Assembly (NCBI GenBank): GCA_044361315.1
Contig: JBIKJA010000016.1
Location: forward strand, 1-64,000
Length of the DNA stretch: 64,000 bases
Direction: 5' to 3'
Origin: Crocinitomix sp044361315
GTDB taxonomy: Bacteria > Bacteroidota > Bacteroidia > Flavobacteriales_D > Crocinitomicaceae
Part shown: one piece after another, positions 43,182 to 51,865 of the stretch
Position numbering within the stretch: the stretch's first letter is position 1
Layout: every line of letters starts with the position of its first letter
Program-made: the position numbers and the translations under genes
Notes under the pieces: generated by a model
Seen by the model: the letters and a program-made list of their open reading frames with translations, nothing else
Databases searched by the model: none
What the model was told of the DNA's origin: nothing

Positions 43182-46013
43182 CTAAAGTTCTTTAATCAAG
43201 TACCGAGAAGTTTCGGTTTTGAACTTTTTGACAAATGCCTCTGGGGTGCCTTCCCCGACAATTTGTCCGCCGTTTTCACCTCCGTCAGGACCGATATCAA
43301 TGACATGATCCGCCACTTTGACGATGTCTAAATTATGTTCGATCACTAAAACTGTATTTCCCTCATCTACCAATCGTTGAAGAACGGCTAAGAGCATTTT
43401 AATATCATCAAAATGTAAGCCTGTCGAAGGTTCATCTAAAATGTAAATTGTTTTTCCCGTACTTTTTTTAGATAGCTCGGTGGCTAATTTAACGCGTTGC
43501 GCCTCTCCGCCAGATATGGTTGTTGAAGGCTGTCCCAAACGGATATACCCCAACCCTACCGAATTTAAGGTTTCTAATTTGCGATAAATTTTAGGGATGT
43601 TCTCAAAAAATGACACAGCATCGGCAATCGTCATTTCTAATACATCGTTGATGTTTTTTCCTTTGTAACGGACCTCCAAGGTCTCACGGTTGTAGCGTTT
43701 TCCTTGGCAGGCCTCACATTCGACATAAACATCTGGTAAAAAGTTCATTTCAATCGCTCGAATTCCTCCTCCTCTGCATGTTTCACATCTGCCGCCAGCG
43801 ACATTAAAACTAAAACGACCAGATTTGTAACCTCTTATTTTTGATTCATTGATATTGGCGAACAAATCTCTTACATCACTAAAAAGGGCCGTGTATGTAG
43901 CTGGATTTGAACGTGGCGTTCGTCCAATAGGTGATTGATCAATTTCGATGACTTTGTCCAAAAATTCGAGCCCAGCTATTTTTTTGTAAGGCAATGGTTT
44001 TTTAACACCGTTGTAGATATGGGCATTTAAAATTGGATAAAGCGTATGATTGATTAAGGATGATTTTCCACTCCCCGAAACACCTGTTACACAAACTAAT
44101 TTCCCCAAAGGAATTTTCAAGTTGACATCTTTTAAATTATGCCCTGTTGCGCCTGTTAATTCCAAGAAATTTCCATTTCCTTTGCGACGGGTTTTCGGAA
44201 CTTCAATTTTTAACACGCCTTTTAAATAATCTGCAGTGGTACTTTTACCTGCTTTTAGATCTGCCAAGGTACTTGCCTCGACAATTTGACCGCCATGAAT
44301 GCCGGCTTTTGGTCCAATATCGACAATAAAATCGGATTCTTCCATCATTTCTTTGTCGTGTTCTACCACAATGACAGAATTTCCACCATCCCTTAATTTT
44401 TTCAAGGAATTGATCAAACGGGTATTATCACGCTGATGCAGGCCGATACTTGGTTCGTCGAGAATGTATAAAACATTCACCAATTCGGAGCCAATTTGCG
44501 TGGCCAAACGAATTCGCTGAGCTTCACCCCCAGATAAACTGGCCGATGAACGATTTAAGGAAAGATAATGTAGCCCAACATCCATTAAAAAACGCAGGCG
44601 ATTATTGATCTCTTTTAAAATTTCTTTCCCAATAGAAAGTTGTCGTTCAGAAAGATGATTTTCAAGGGCTAAAAACCACGTTTGCAAATGTGAAATATCA
44701 GCGTTTGCCAATTCACCGATGCTTTTTTCGTTGATTTTAAAGTACGAAGATTCGGCTTTTAAACGTGTGCCATTGCATTCGTCGCAAGTAATTTTGTTCA
44801 TGAAATTTTCAATCCAACGCTGCGCTGCCGGAGTTGGTGCATCTTCAAAATGGCGACTTAAAAAATTAATGATACCTTCGAATGTGAAATTCTGATTGAC
44901 TTCGTCTATTTGAAGGACTTCTTCAAAACCATACAAAATTTTATTAATTACGATTTCTGGGATTTCTGAAATAGGATCAGAAATTGAACAATCAAAAGCG
45001 GTTAAAATAGTTTCTAATTTGCCGGAAATCCAGTTGTTTTTTAGTTTTCCCAAAGGTTCAATTGCTCCAGCTTTAATGGATTTTGAAGGATCTGGAATTA
45101 CTTTATTGAGATCGATTTCTGCGATTTGACCTAAACCATTGCATTTTTGACAAGCGCCATAAGGTGAATTAAACGAAAAAAGATTCGGTTCAGGTTCGCT
45201 GTAAGAAATACCCGTAGTTGGACACATCAAAAAGCGACTAAATTGAATCGTTTCATTGGTTTCATAATCTTGGACAAACATCACATCTTGCCCATATTTT
45301 AAAGCAGTTTGAACCGCGTTACTTACCCTATTTTTGTGGTCAGGAGTTACTTCAATCCGATCAATCACAATTTCAATGTCATGAATTTTATATCGATCCA
45401 AACGCATTCCTGCCTTGATGTCCTCAATTTTACCATCCACCCTAACTTTGGTAAAACCTAATTTGGTAATTTGCTCAAACAATTCGCGGTAATGCCCTTT
45501 TCGACCTTTTACTTTAGGGGCGAGTAAAATGATTTTTTTATTTTCAAAACGGCTTAAAATTAAATCAACAATTTGTTGATCGGTGTATTTGACCATTTTT
45601 TCACCCGTTTTATACGAATACGCTTCCCCAACTCTGGCAAACATCAATCGCATAAAATCATACACTTCAGTTACCGTTCCAACAGTCGAACGCGGACTGC
45701 GATTTACTGTTTTTTGTTCGATGGAAATAACGGGACTTAATCCTAAAATCTCGTCCACATCTGGTCGTTCTAGTCCACCCAAAAATTGCCTGGCATACGC
45801 CGAAAAAGTTTCTAAATACCGCCTCTGGCCTTCTGCAAAAATGGTATCAAATGCTAGAGATGATTTTCCACTTCCACTTAATCCTGTAAAAACCACTAAT
45901 TTATTTCGAGGTATTTTTAAGGTGATATTCTTTAAATTATGGACTTTTGCTCCATAAATTTCGATAAATTCCTCTTGTGATATTTCTTCCGTCATGACCA
46001 AATTCAAAGCCAT
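43182..46013 (-). CDS. uvrA: Excinuclease ABC subunit A
   Basis: 943 residues from the ATG at 46013; a second ATG six codons later (45995) is equally plausible. UvrA recognises bulky DNA lesions with UvrB in nucleotide excision repair. Both ABC modules are complete: Walker A GLSGSGKSSLAFD (about 44-56) and GVSGSGKSSLINHTL (about 637-651), signature LSGGEAQRIRLATQI and ISGGEAQRVKLATEL, and Walker B VLYILDEPSIGLHQ and IYILDEPSTGLHF. Zinc-binding pairs are CQKCNGLG, CDECNGTR, CETCRGGG and CEACQGKR. The first zinc element reads CPTTG rather than CPxC, as in other Bacteroidota UvrA. It is expressed singly. Confidence 0.95.
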   Translation of the reverse strand: MALNLVMTEEISQEEFIEIYGAKVHNLKNITLKIPRNKLVVFTGLSGSGKSSLAFDTIFAEGQRRYLETFSAYARQFLGGLERPDVDEILGLSPVISIEQKTVNRSPRSTVGTVTEVYDFMRLMFARVGEAYSYKTGEKMVKYTDQQIVDLILSRFENKKIILLAPKVKGRKGHYRELFEQITKLGFTKVRVDGKIEDIKAGMRLDRYKIHDIEIVIDRIEVTPDHKNRVSNAVQTALKYGQDVMFVQDYETNETIQFSRFLMCPTTGISYSEPEPNLFSFNSPYGACQKCNGLGQIAEIDLNKVIPDPSKSIKAGAIEPLGKLKNNWISGKLETILTAFDCSISDPISEIPEIVINKILYGFEEVLQIDEVNQNFTFEGIINFLSRHFEDAPTPAAQRWIENFMNKITCDECNGTRLKAESSYFKINEKSIGELANADISHLQTWFLALENHLSERQLSIGKEILKEINNRLRFLMDVGLHYLSLNRSSASLSGGEAQRIRLATQIGSELVNVLYILDEPSIGLHQRDNTRLINSLKKLRDGGNSVIVVEHDKEMMEESDFIVDIGPKAGIHGGQIVEASTLADLKAGKSTTADYLKGVLKIEVPKTRRKGNGNFLELTGATGHNLKDVNLKIPLGKLVCVTGVSGSGKSSLINHTLYPILNAHIYNGVKKPLPYKKIAGLEFLDKVIEIDQSPIGRTPRSNPATYTALFSDVRDLFANINESKIRGYKSGRFSFNVAGGRCETCRGGGIRAIEMNFLPDVYVECEACQGKRYNRETLEVRYKGKNINDVLEMTIADAVSFFENIPKIYRKLETLNSVGLGYIRLGQPSTTISGGEAQRVKLATELSKKSTGKTIYILDEPSTGLHFDDIKMLLAVLQRLVDEGNTVLVIEHNLDIVKVADHVIDIGPDGGENGGQIVGEGTPEAFVKKFKTETSRYLIKEL

Positions 46014-46055
46014 GAAATTACTAATTATAAGGGGATTTTTAGATGAATTTAAAGG

Positions 46056-46370
46056 TTATTTTTTGTCTATTTTTTTTCGTGGGATTAACTTTAAAATAAT
46101 CACCAATAAGACAACCTCATAGACTCTTAACAAGACAAGTAAAGGTGAATTCATTAGAACATATTTCGCGACATTAAGCGCCAACAAACTTGAAACAATT
46201 GCCATCAACAGAAAAACACAGGCCAATTATCAGTAAGTTAATCATTTGTAAAAAAATTGTTTGTGAAAATCGTAAGAAAAACACGTTGATGATGACAGAA
46301 AGCAAAAATGCTCCTCCAAAAAATACTGAAATTTGAAAGATCCAATTGCCCGTTATATCACTTACTCAAA
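46056..46370 (-). pseudogene. Frameshifted C-terminal remnant of a membrane protein
   Basis: The minus strand first reads about 50 residues of hydrophobic sequence (NWIFQISVFFGGAFLLSVII, then FLRFSQTIFLQMINLLIIG) with no start codon. Near 46200 the hydrophobic reading shifts frame and continues with LLMAIVSSLLALNVAKYVLM and LRVYEVVLLVIILKLIPRKK to a stop at 46056. Alternating membrane helices and a basic end suggest the C-terminal half of a multi-pass protein. Since it follows rfbC within a decayed polysaccharide locus, a flippase, polymerase or sugar-phosphate transferase is possible, but the family cannot be named. Confidence 0.38.
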
Positions 46371-46910
46371 AGGCGAACTAAAATTTTCGAACTGAACATC
46401 CATTTTATCTTTTTCTGACAACAAAGGAGGAGAAGAAAGCTCCCAATCGATGGCTAATTTAGGATCATTCCAATTTAATCCACCTTCACTTGCTTTGTCA
46501 TAAAAATTAGTACATTTATAGTTAAAGACGGTTTCTTCTTCGAGGGCTAAAAATCCATGGGCAAATCCTTCAGGAATCCAAAATTGTGTTTTATTTTCAG
46601 CAGAAAGCAATACCTTTTCGTATTTTCCATAAGTAGGCGAATGGCGCCTTAAATCGACAGCAACATCCAAAACAGCACCTCTACTTACCCTTACTAATTT
46701 TCCCTGCGCATAAGGCGCCCTTTGAAAATGTAATCCCCTCAAAACACCTTTTTTAGAAAAAGATTCATTGTCCTGTAAGAAGGTCAACGATTTTCCAACT
46801 AATTCTTCAAATTTAGTTTGATTAAATGACTCAAAAAAATAGCCACGATCGTCAGAAAAAAGGGTGGGTTGAATCACAAGCAAACCCTCAATAGAAAGTT
46901 TTTTTATCAT
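46362..46910 (-). CDS. rfbC: dTDP-4-dehydrorhamnose 3,5-epimerase
   Basis: 182 residues, full length. RfbC/RmlC is a cupin that epimerises dTDP-4-keto-6-deoxyglucose in dTDP-L-rhamnose synthesis. Landmarks are FSDDRGYFFESFNQTKFEEL (about 18-37), the catalytic His61 in VLRGLHFQ, KLVRVSRGAVLDVAVDLRR (about 71-89), IPEGFAHGFLAL (about 112-123), and the conserved aromatic segment NYKCTNFYDKASEGGLNW. The rfbA, rfbB and rfbD genes are absent here, which is unusual since they are typically clustered. It overlaps by 4 bases the remnant upstream, and it survives in a locus otherwise full of fragments. Confidence 0.92.
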   Translation of the reverse strand: MIKKLSIEGLLVIQPTLFSDDRGYFFESFNQTKFEELVGKSLTFLQDNESFSKKGVLRGLHFQRAPYAQGKLVRVSRGAVLDVAVDLRRHSPTYGKYEKVLLSAENKTQFWIPEGFAHGFLALEEETVFNYKCTNFYDKASEGGLNWNDPKLAIDWELSSPPLLSEKDKMDVQFENFSSPFE

Positions 46911-47115
46911 GTTTTAAAGAGATTTTTTATTTTCCACCGGCGTTTTGGCGAATCCCCATCTTCATAATAATCATGGTAGCTATAGTCGTTCCGTTTCATA
47001 TCAGCAAAAATAAGGGATAAACCAGCCAATGTTCTCGCAGAACTGCGATATCTAAATCAAATTCTTTCTTAACCGCAAATCTATTCGGGATATTATTTAA
47101 TCGCTCTTGGCTCAA
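46907..47115 (-). pseudogene. Ghost of a polysaccharide tyrosine autokinase (Wzc-like): N- and C-terminal ends only
   Basis: Between the wza-like gene and rfbC, the minus strand carries two short overlapping frames. The first (TTG 47115 to TGA 46996, 39 residues) reads SQERLNNIPNRFAVKKEFDL then DIAVLREHWLVYPLFLLI. That resembles the start of Bacteroidota BY-kinases, with an EFDL-type cytoplasmic lead and the first membrane helix. The second (46999-46907) reads MKRNDYSYHDYYEDGDSP then KRRWKIKNLFKT, like the Tyr-rich C-terminal tail of the same family that is autophosphorylated. The kinase and periplasmic parts are absent. An internal deletion of a single wzc gene is the simplest explanation; the position directly after wza is where wzc belongs. 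Confidence 0.5.
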
Positions 47116-47124
47116 GTTGCTTGT

Positions 47125-47931
47125 TTAAAGTTTAGAAATAACAGAAATTACGATGGCACCACTTGTAATAATGGAAATGATTGGAGCCACCTCTTTTAGA
47201 ATCTCACGCCCTAATTCAGGAACTGGTTCAACGTAAATATAATCATTGGCTTGCACCAAAATATCGGTGTATGTTAACCCTTCGATCGTTGAAAGATCGA
47301 TCCGGTAAACAATTCGCTTTCCATTGACATCCTTTCGAATTAGTTTTATTCGGGATGCGCGACCACGTTCTGTGATTCCTCCAGCCATGGCAATCGCTTC
47401 TAACAAGGTGGTATTATTATTTGCTAAATAAATTACTTGGGCATCGCCGCCGTTTCCTGGAAAAATAATTACCCGCTTATTGGTAACAGTGACTTGAACA
47501 AAGGGATTCACATAAAATTCAGAATAAGCTTTTTGTAAATAAATTTCAGCTTCGCGGATGGTATTACCCACCAAATTTACCTGTCCAATGGCCGGTAAAC
47601 TCAGCATTGAATCAGTTTGGATAACATAATTTAATAAATTGTTTGGGTTAAACGCTTGATTTTGACCGGCCTCCGTAGCTGTTGAAAGGTCCAAAACTCT
47701 TAACGCATCGTTGGTAAAAAAGCGAAATTGGATAATGTCATTCACATCCAATTTATATTCTTCTTTGGTAGCATTTAAACTATCGACATTCGCGAAGACA
47801 TAATCGTTTTCCGTTTTTAACATTAAATTACTGTTGATTCCACAACTACTCATCAACAAAATAAGCGACCCACTAATCACCATCTTCATCCCAAAAGGAC
47901 TTTTTGCACCACCCAACCTAAATAGTTTCAT
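47125..47931 (-). CDS. Polysaccharide export outer-membrane lipoprotein, Wza-like
   Basis: 268 residues. A signal with lipobox (LILLMSSCGIN, Cys about 30) anchors it as a lipoprotein. The polysaccharide-export domain begins at KLDVNDIIQFRFFTND (about 59-74) and continues through SLPAIGQVNLVGNTIREAEI (about 111-130), VQVTVTNKRVIIFPGNGGDA (about 146-165) and an SLBB-like repeat (TTLLEAIAMAGGITERGRAS). The end holds a membrane-spanning helix (IISIITSGAIVISVISKL). Wza-type proteins form the outer-membrane channel for capsular or exopolysaccharide export. The chain looks intact, but its kinase partner gene has been reduced to a remnant, so the exporter may be orphaned. Confidence 0.85.
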   Translation of the reverse strand: MKLFRLGGAKSPFGMKMVISGSLILLMSSCGINSNLMLKTENDYVFANVDSLNATKEEYKLDVNDIIQFRFFTNDALRVLDLSTATEAGQNQAFNPNNLLNYVIQTDSMLSLPAIGQVNLVGNTIREAEIYLQKAYSEFYVNPFVQVTVTNKRVIIFPGNGGDAQVIYLANNNTTLLEAIAMAGGITERGRASRIKLIRKDVNGKRIVYRIDLSTIEGLTYTDILVQANDYIYVEPVPELGREILKEVAPIISIITSGAIVISVISKL

Positions 47932-48011
47932 TTCTTAAACTTTTTTTTATTCCGTAATTCCATGCAGAGATTATCTACGTTATTGCACAATCTCTCGTAA
48001 TTTAACTTATG

Positions 48012-48235
48012 TTATACGTGTGTCCAGCCATTTTGTGACATTTTTTTTCGTTTTTCTTCATTTTCGATTAAATCGAGCAAGCCTGTGGCATAAGTTGTAA
48101 CCTCAAACAAATCCATAATTAACCCCGTTTCGTTTTCAAGGACAATGTCTCTAACTCCTTCTTCATTGGTTGAAATTGCTGGAACTCCAGCCGCTTGCCC
48201 CTCAAGTAAACGTTTTCCCACTCGACTTTTAATTC
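48012..48235 (-). pseudogene. Fragment of a GT4 glycosyltransferase
   Basis: The minus strand encodes VGKRLLEGQAAGVPAISTNE, then EGVRDIVLENETGLIMD and, ending at TAA 48012, LIENEEKRKKMSQNGWTHV. That is the nucleotide-sugar-binding C-terminal motif of group-1 glycosyltransferases (E-x7-P-V/A-I-x-T/S). About 70 residues remain of an expected 350-400; both the N-terminal domain and the last helices are missing. At its 5' side it is fused, out of frame, to the asparagine synthase fragment, so no functional product is expected. Confidence 0.7.
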
Positions 48236-48484
48236 GCGATAATTATAAATTTCAACATTAAAAACCAAGGTATAACGAGTATCTTGAGAAATAAACGGCT
48301 GATTTGATTGCACATCTGGGTCACTAATAGACAAAAGTGTATGCCCAAATCCACATTTATCATAAAGTTGAAAGGAAGAATTAACTGGACTGCTTTTTTT
48401 CAGTATGCTGGTGGCATTTGATAATTTCGGAAGTTCTTGAATTCCTAGATTTTTTTTAGCACAAATGCCAATTATACCGCACAA
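48222..48484 (-). pseudogene. N-terminal fragment of asparagine synthase (glutamine-hydrolysing), start codon changed to TTG
   Basis: The minus strand from 48484 reads (M)CGIIGICAKKN, GFGHTLLSISDPDVQSNQPF and YTLVFNVEIYNYRELK. These are the class II glutamine amidotransferase elements of AsnB: nucleophile Cys2, the [RH]-x-L-[SI] strand, and the F-N-[GV]-E-I-Y-N-Y-x-E-L segment. The first codon is TTG where this enzyme needs an initiator Met before Cys2. After about 88 residues the frame runs into glycosyltransferase sequence in another frame, so the synthetase domain (over 450 residues) is gone. A promoter-like TATATTTG box remains upstream (48511-48504). Confidence 0.7.
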
Positions 48485-48537
48485 AATTCTAAATTTATAA
48501 ACACAAATATAATTGAATCGAAATACACTTGTACAAA

Positions 48538-50019
48538 ATGAGACATTTATTCGCGTTCTTATCCTTGTTTTTAATGAGCGGATTTATTGATGCCCAAGTC
48601 GTCACTGCTCCTCTCAAACCAGACAATCCTATTCAAAAATACATTGATGAAATAGCCATCATGCCAAAATTGTCAGGTGCTGCTATCAGTTTTTACGTTA
48701 AAAACATGTCAACTGGCGAATTGGTAGCCGATTATAACGGGCAAATGGCGCTTCCTAGTGCTTCAACGATGAAGTTAGTTACAACAGCAACTGCCAGCCA
48801 AATGCTCGGAGGAAATTACCGCTTTAAAACCAAATTAATGTACAGTGGTGATTTTGATTATTTGACGGGGGTTTTAAATGGCGATCTTTATATTGTAGGT
48901 GGAGGCGATCCAACATTGGGTTCGAAATATTACAATAAAATTGGCGCGCAAGACAGTTTTTTGTATGAATGGGCGGAGAAGATTAAGGCTTTTGGAATTA
49001 AAAAAATTACTGGAAGAGTAATTGGTGACGGATCAAAATACCGCTACGACGGTGTTCCAACAGGTTGGGTTTGGGGAGATTTAGGCAATTATTATGGTGC
49101 GGGTCCTAATGGCTTAACGATTTATGACAACATGTGTCGGTTAGAGTTTAGAAGTGGTTTGAATGAGGGTGATTCTACAGAACTTTTATGTATTAATCCC
49201 TATATTCATGACTTAACGATTCAAAATGCTGTAAAAGCTGGTAATGGCTCAGATGATTCGTATGTTTTTGGTGCTCCTTATTCTTACGATTGGTTTATCC
49301 GCGGCACGATTCCAAAAGGAAAAGAAAGTTTTGAAGTAAAAGCCAGTATTCCAGATCCTGAACGATTAATGTCAGTAGAGCTTTATCACGCACTAAAAAT
49401 GAGTGGGATCGAAATTTCTAAGGGCGCAACTTCTTTTCGCGAACTTAGCAAAAATCGCGAATTTGTAAAACCTAATCTTCAGCCAATTTTTGAACATTCT
49501 TCGCCGAGTTTGGGATCTATCATCGACGAGGTGAATCAAAAGAGTATCAATTTATTTGCCGAACATTTGCTTTGTGAAATATCATATAAAAAATCTGGAT
49601 ATGGAAGCACTTACAATGGGGCTCAAATCTGCTCCAATTATTGGAGTTCAAAAGCAGGAACAGGTTTATTTATGGCTGATGGCAGTGGACTTTCTCGGTC
49701 AAATGCTGTTTCAGCTATGTTTTTAGTTGAGTTATTGACCTACATGAATAAAGCGGAAGGCGCAGAGAGTTTCAAAAATAGTTTGGCGATAGCTGGTAAA
49801 AAAGGTACCATGAGTGCCATGTGTATTGGCTCTACCGCCGAAGGAACAGCTTACGGAAAAAGTGGAAGTATGACCCGAATTCGTTCTTACGCAGGTTATG
49901 TCGATTCGAACACAGGAAAAAAATTGGCGTATGGAATCATTTTTAACAATTTTAACGGAGCGAGTTCGGATGTTACTAAATTTTGTGAAAACATCTTAGT
50001 AGAATTATCTATCCATTAA
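48538..50019 (+). CDS. dacB: D-alanyl-D-alanine carboxypeptidase/endopeptidase, PBP4 (peptidase S13)
   Basis: 493 residues from the ATG at 48538, with a signal peptide ending at GFIDAQ. This periplasmic enzyme removes the terminal D-Ala of peptidoglycan stem peptides and cleaves cross-links. The three penicillin-binding motifs are visible: SxxK with Ser76 and Lys79 in PSASTMKLV, SxN in QKSINLFAEHLL (about 338), and the KTG-equivalent KSG in AYGKSGSMTRI (about 443). The insertion between SxxK and SxN is typical of S13. Its start is 53 bases from the divergent asparagine synthase fragment. The assignment is firm. Confidence 0.9.
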   Translation: MRHLFAFLSLFLMSGFIDAQVVTAPLKPDNPIQKYIDEIAIMPKLSGAAISFYVKNMSTGELVADYNGQMALPSASTMKLVTTATASQMLGGNYRFKTKLMYSGDFDYLTGVLNGDLYIVGGGDPTLGSKYYNKIGAQDSFLYEWAEKIKAFGIKKITGRVIGDGSKYRYDGVPTGWVWGDLGNYYGAGPNGLTIYDNMCRLEFRSGLNEGDSTELLCINPYIHDLTIQNAVKAGNGSDDSYVFGAPYSYDWFIRGTIPKGKESFEVKASIPDPERLMSVELYHALKMSGIEISKGATSFRELSKNREFVKPNLQPIFEHSSPSLGSIIDEVNQKSINLFAEHLLCEISYKKSGYGSTYNGAQICSNYWSSKAGTGLFMADGSGLSRSNAVSAMFLVELLTYMNKAEGAESFKNSLAIAGKKGTMSAMCIGSTAEGTAYGKSGSMTRIRSYAGYVDSNTGKKLAYGIIFNNFNGASSDVTKFCENILVELSIH

Positions 50020-50176
50020 AAGATTGATAAACAAATACTTATACGGTTTAAGGGTGGCTTTAACAGCAAAAAATGGACGTAAAATAAGGTATGTCAACAT
50101 TTCTTATTTAATATTTGAATCCTTACAGTATCAATTTGAAAATCTTTTTTGCTAATTTAGTGCAAACTATACTGCG

Positions 50177-51835
50177 ATGTCAAAAAACCTGAGTGAATTA
50201 TCTGGAAGAAAAGGATTGGAAGTTAATTTATTTGAAGAATTAGGAATTGCTTCAAGACAAACTGGAACACCATCTTCGAAAGATTTAGAGCGGATTGCCG
50301 ATGAATTTTTAATTGGTAAATCGATCACTTACGGTACAGCAACTTTCTATGATTTCATGAAACCTGAAAATCAAAACAAGAAAGTGTACATCTGCAATGG
50401 CACAGCTTGCGTGTGTAGTGGAAAACAAGATGCAGTGCAAACAATCCTTGAAAAACATGTCGATGCTTCAGAAATTGGTCACATGACCTGTTTAGGAAGA
50501 TGCCATGAAAACGGAGCATTTAATTATCAAGGCAAAAATTACTCGGCAAAAACAGAACAAGAAATTGCAGAAATTTTGACTGGTAATTCTCAGGCAAATC
50601 AAGATCAATACATTGTCAAATCAATTGGTGAACCGCTTTTGACGGCGCCTTATTTAGGCTTAGATGCACATTATTCGCTTTTAATGAAAGTTTTGCGCGA
50701 AGATCCAATGGTGGCCTTAAACGAAATCAAACTTTCAAACATTCGTGGTCGCGGTGGTGCTGGATTTCCAATGGGTTTTAAATTAGAATCGTGTAAAAAT
50801 GCCGAAGCTGATCAAAAATTTATAATTTGCAATGCCGATGAGGGTGATCCAGGTGCCTATTCAGACCGGTATTTATTAGAACAAAGACCTCATTCCGTGT
50901 TATTTGGGATGATGATTGCTGGTTATATCACCGGTGCAGATTATGGGGTTTTGTATATTCGTGCTGAATATCCAGAAGCAGTTAAAATTGTTCAAGAAGC
51001 CATTAATGAATTGGTTGAAAATGATTTACTTGGTAAAAATATTCTAGGTTCTCAATTTAACTTTAATTTTAAAGTGATTCAGGCGCAAGGTGCTTATATC
51101 TGTGGTGAAGAAACGGCCTTGATTAATTCTATCGAAGGACAGCGACCAGAAGTCAGAACACGACCGCCCTACCCTACACAACAAGGATTGTTCAATAAAC
51201 CTACCGTGGTGAATAATGTCGAAACATTGGCCGCTATTCATGCTATTTTGACAAAAGGTGGTGAGTTTTATAAAAATTTAGGAACCGCCAAATCAAGTGG
51301 TACCAAATTAGTTTGTCTAGATAGCTTTTTTAACAATCCCGGAATTTATGAGGTTGAAATGGGAACTCCGCTTTCAACTGTTATTAATGAATATGGTGGT
51401 GGATTCAAATCTCCAGTTAAAGCCATGCAAATTGGAGGACCTTTAGGAGGATTAGTACCAGTTTCCAAAATACCAGAACTTTCCATTGATTTTGAATCGT
51501 TTGGAAATGCGGGATTCCTTCTAGGACACGCTTCAATTGTCTGCATTCCAGAAAGTTTTCCGATGATTAAATTCATTGAACATTTGTTCGATTTCGCTGC
51601 CTTTGAAAGTTGTGGCAAATGTTTCCCTTGTCGCCTTGGTACAAAACGAGGCCATGAAATGTTTAAAAATGCTGCAGAAGGCACTTCAAAAATTGACCGT
51701 GAATTATTAAATGATCTTTTACATACCCTTCAAATCGGTTCACTTTGTGCACACGGCGGAGGGATTCCTCTTCCCGTTCAAAATGCACTCATGTATTTTG
51801 ATCAAGAATTAAAAACTTATTTTAAAGCTAATTAA
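50177..51835 (+). CDS. NAD-linked formate dehydrogenase beta subunit (fused NuoE/NuoF-like)
   Basis: 552 residues. The N-terminal part (about 1-130) is a thioredoxin-like [2Fe-2S] domain (24-kDa, NuoE-like) with Cys in CNGTACVCSG (about 75-84) and MTCLGRCHEN (about 107-116). The rest is a NuoF-like NADH/FMN module with GRGGAGFPMGFKLESCK (about 191-207) and ICNADEGDPGAYSDRYLLE (about 217-235). It ends with the [4Fe-4S] motif SCGKCFPCRLG (about 479-489) and the fourth Cys in SLCAHGGG. Such subunits pass electrons between the catalytic subunit and NAD+. It is followed by the alpha-subunit gene at 30 bases. The family also serves hydrogenases, but the partner gene makes formate dehydrogenase most likely. 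Confidence 0.9.
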   Translation: MSKNLSELSGRKGLEVNLFEELGIASRQTGTPSSKDLERIADEFLIGKSITYGTATFYDFMKPENQNKKVYICNGTACVCSGKQDAVQTILEKHVDASEIGHMTCLGRCHENGAFNYQGKNYSAKTEQEIAEILTGNSQANQDQYIVKSIGEPLLTAPYLGLDAHYSLLMKVLREDPMVALNEIKLSNIRGRGGAGFPMGFKLESCKNAEADQKFIICNADEGDPGAYSDRYLLEQRPHSVLFGMMIAGYITGADYGVLYIRAEYPEAVKIVQEAINELVENDLLGKNILGSQFNFNFKVIQAQGAYICGEETALINSIEGQRPEVRTRPPYPTQQGLFNKPTVVNNVETLAAIHAILTKGGEFYKNLGTAKSSGTKLVCLDSFFNNPGIYEVEMGTPLSTVINEYGGGFKSPVKAMQIGGPLGGLVPVSKIPELSIDFESFGNAGFLLGHASIVCIPESFPMIKFIEHLFDFAAFESCGKCFPCRLGTKRGHEMFKNAAEGTSKIDRELLNDLLHTLQIGSLCAHGGGIPLPVQNALMYFDQELKTYFKAN

Positions 51836-51865
51836 TTGTTTATTCGCTCTTAAACATATCTTGCC

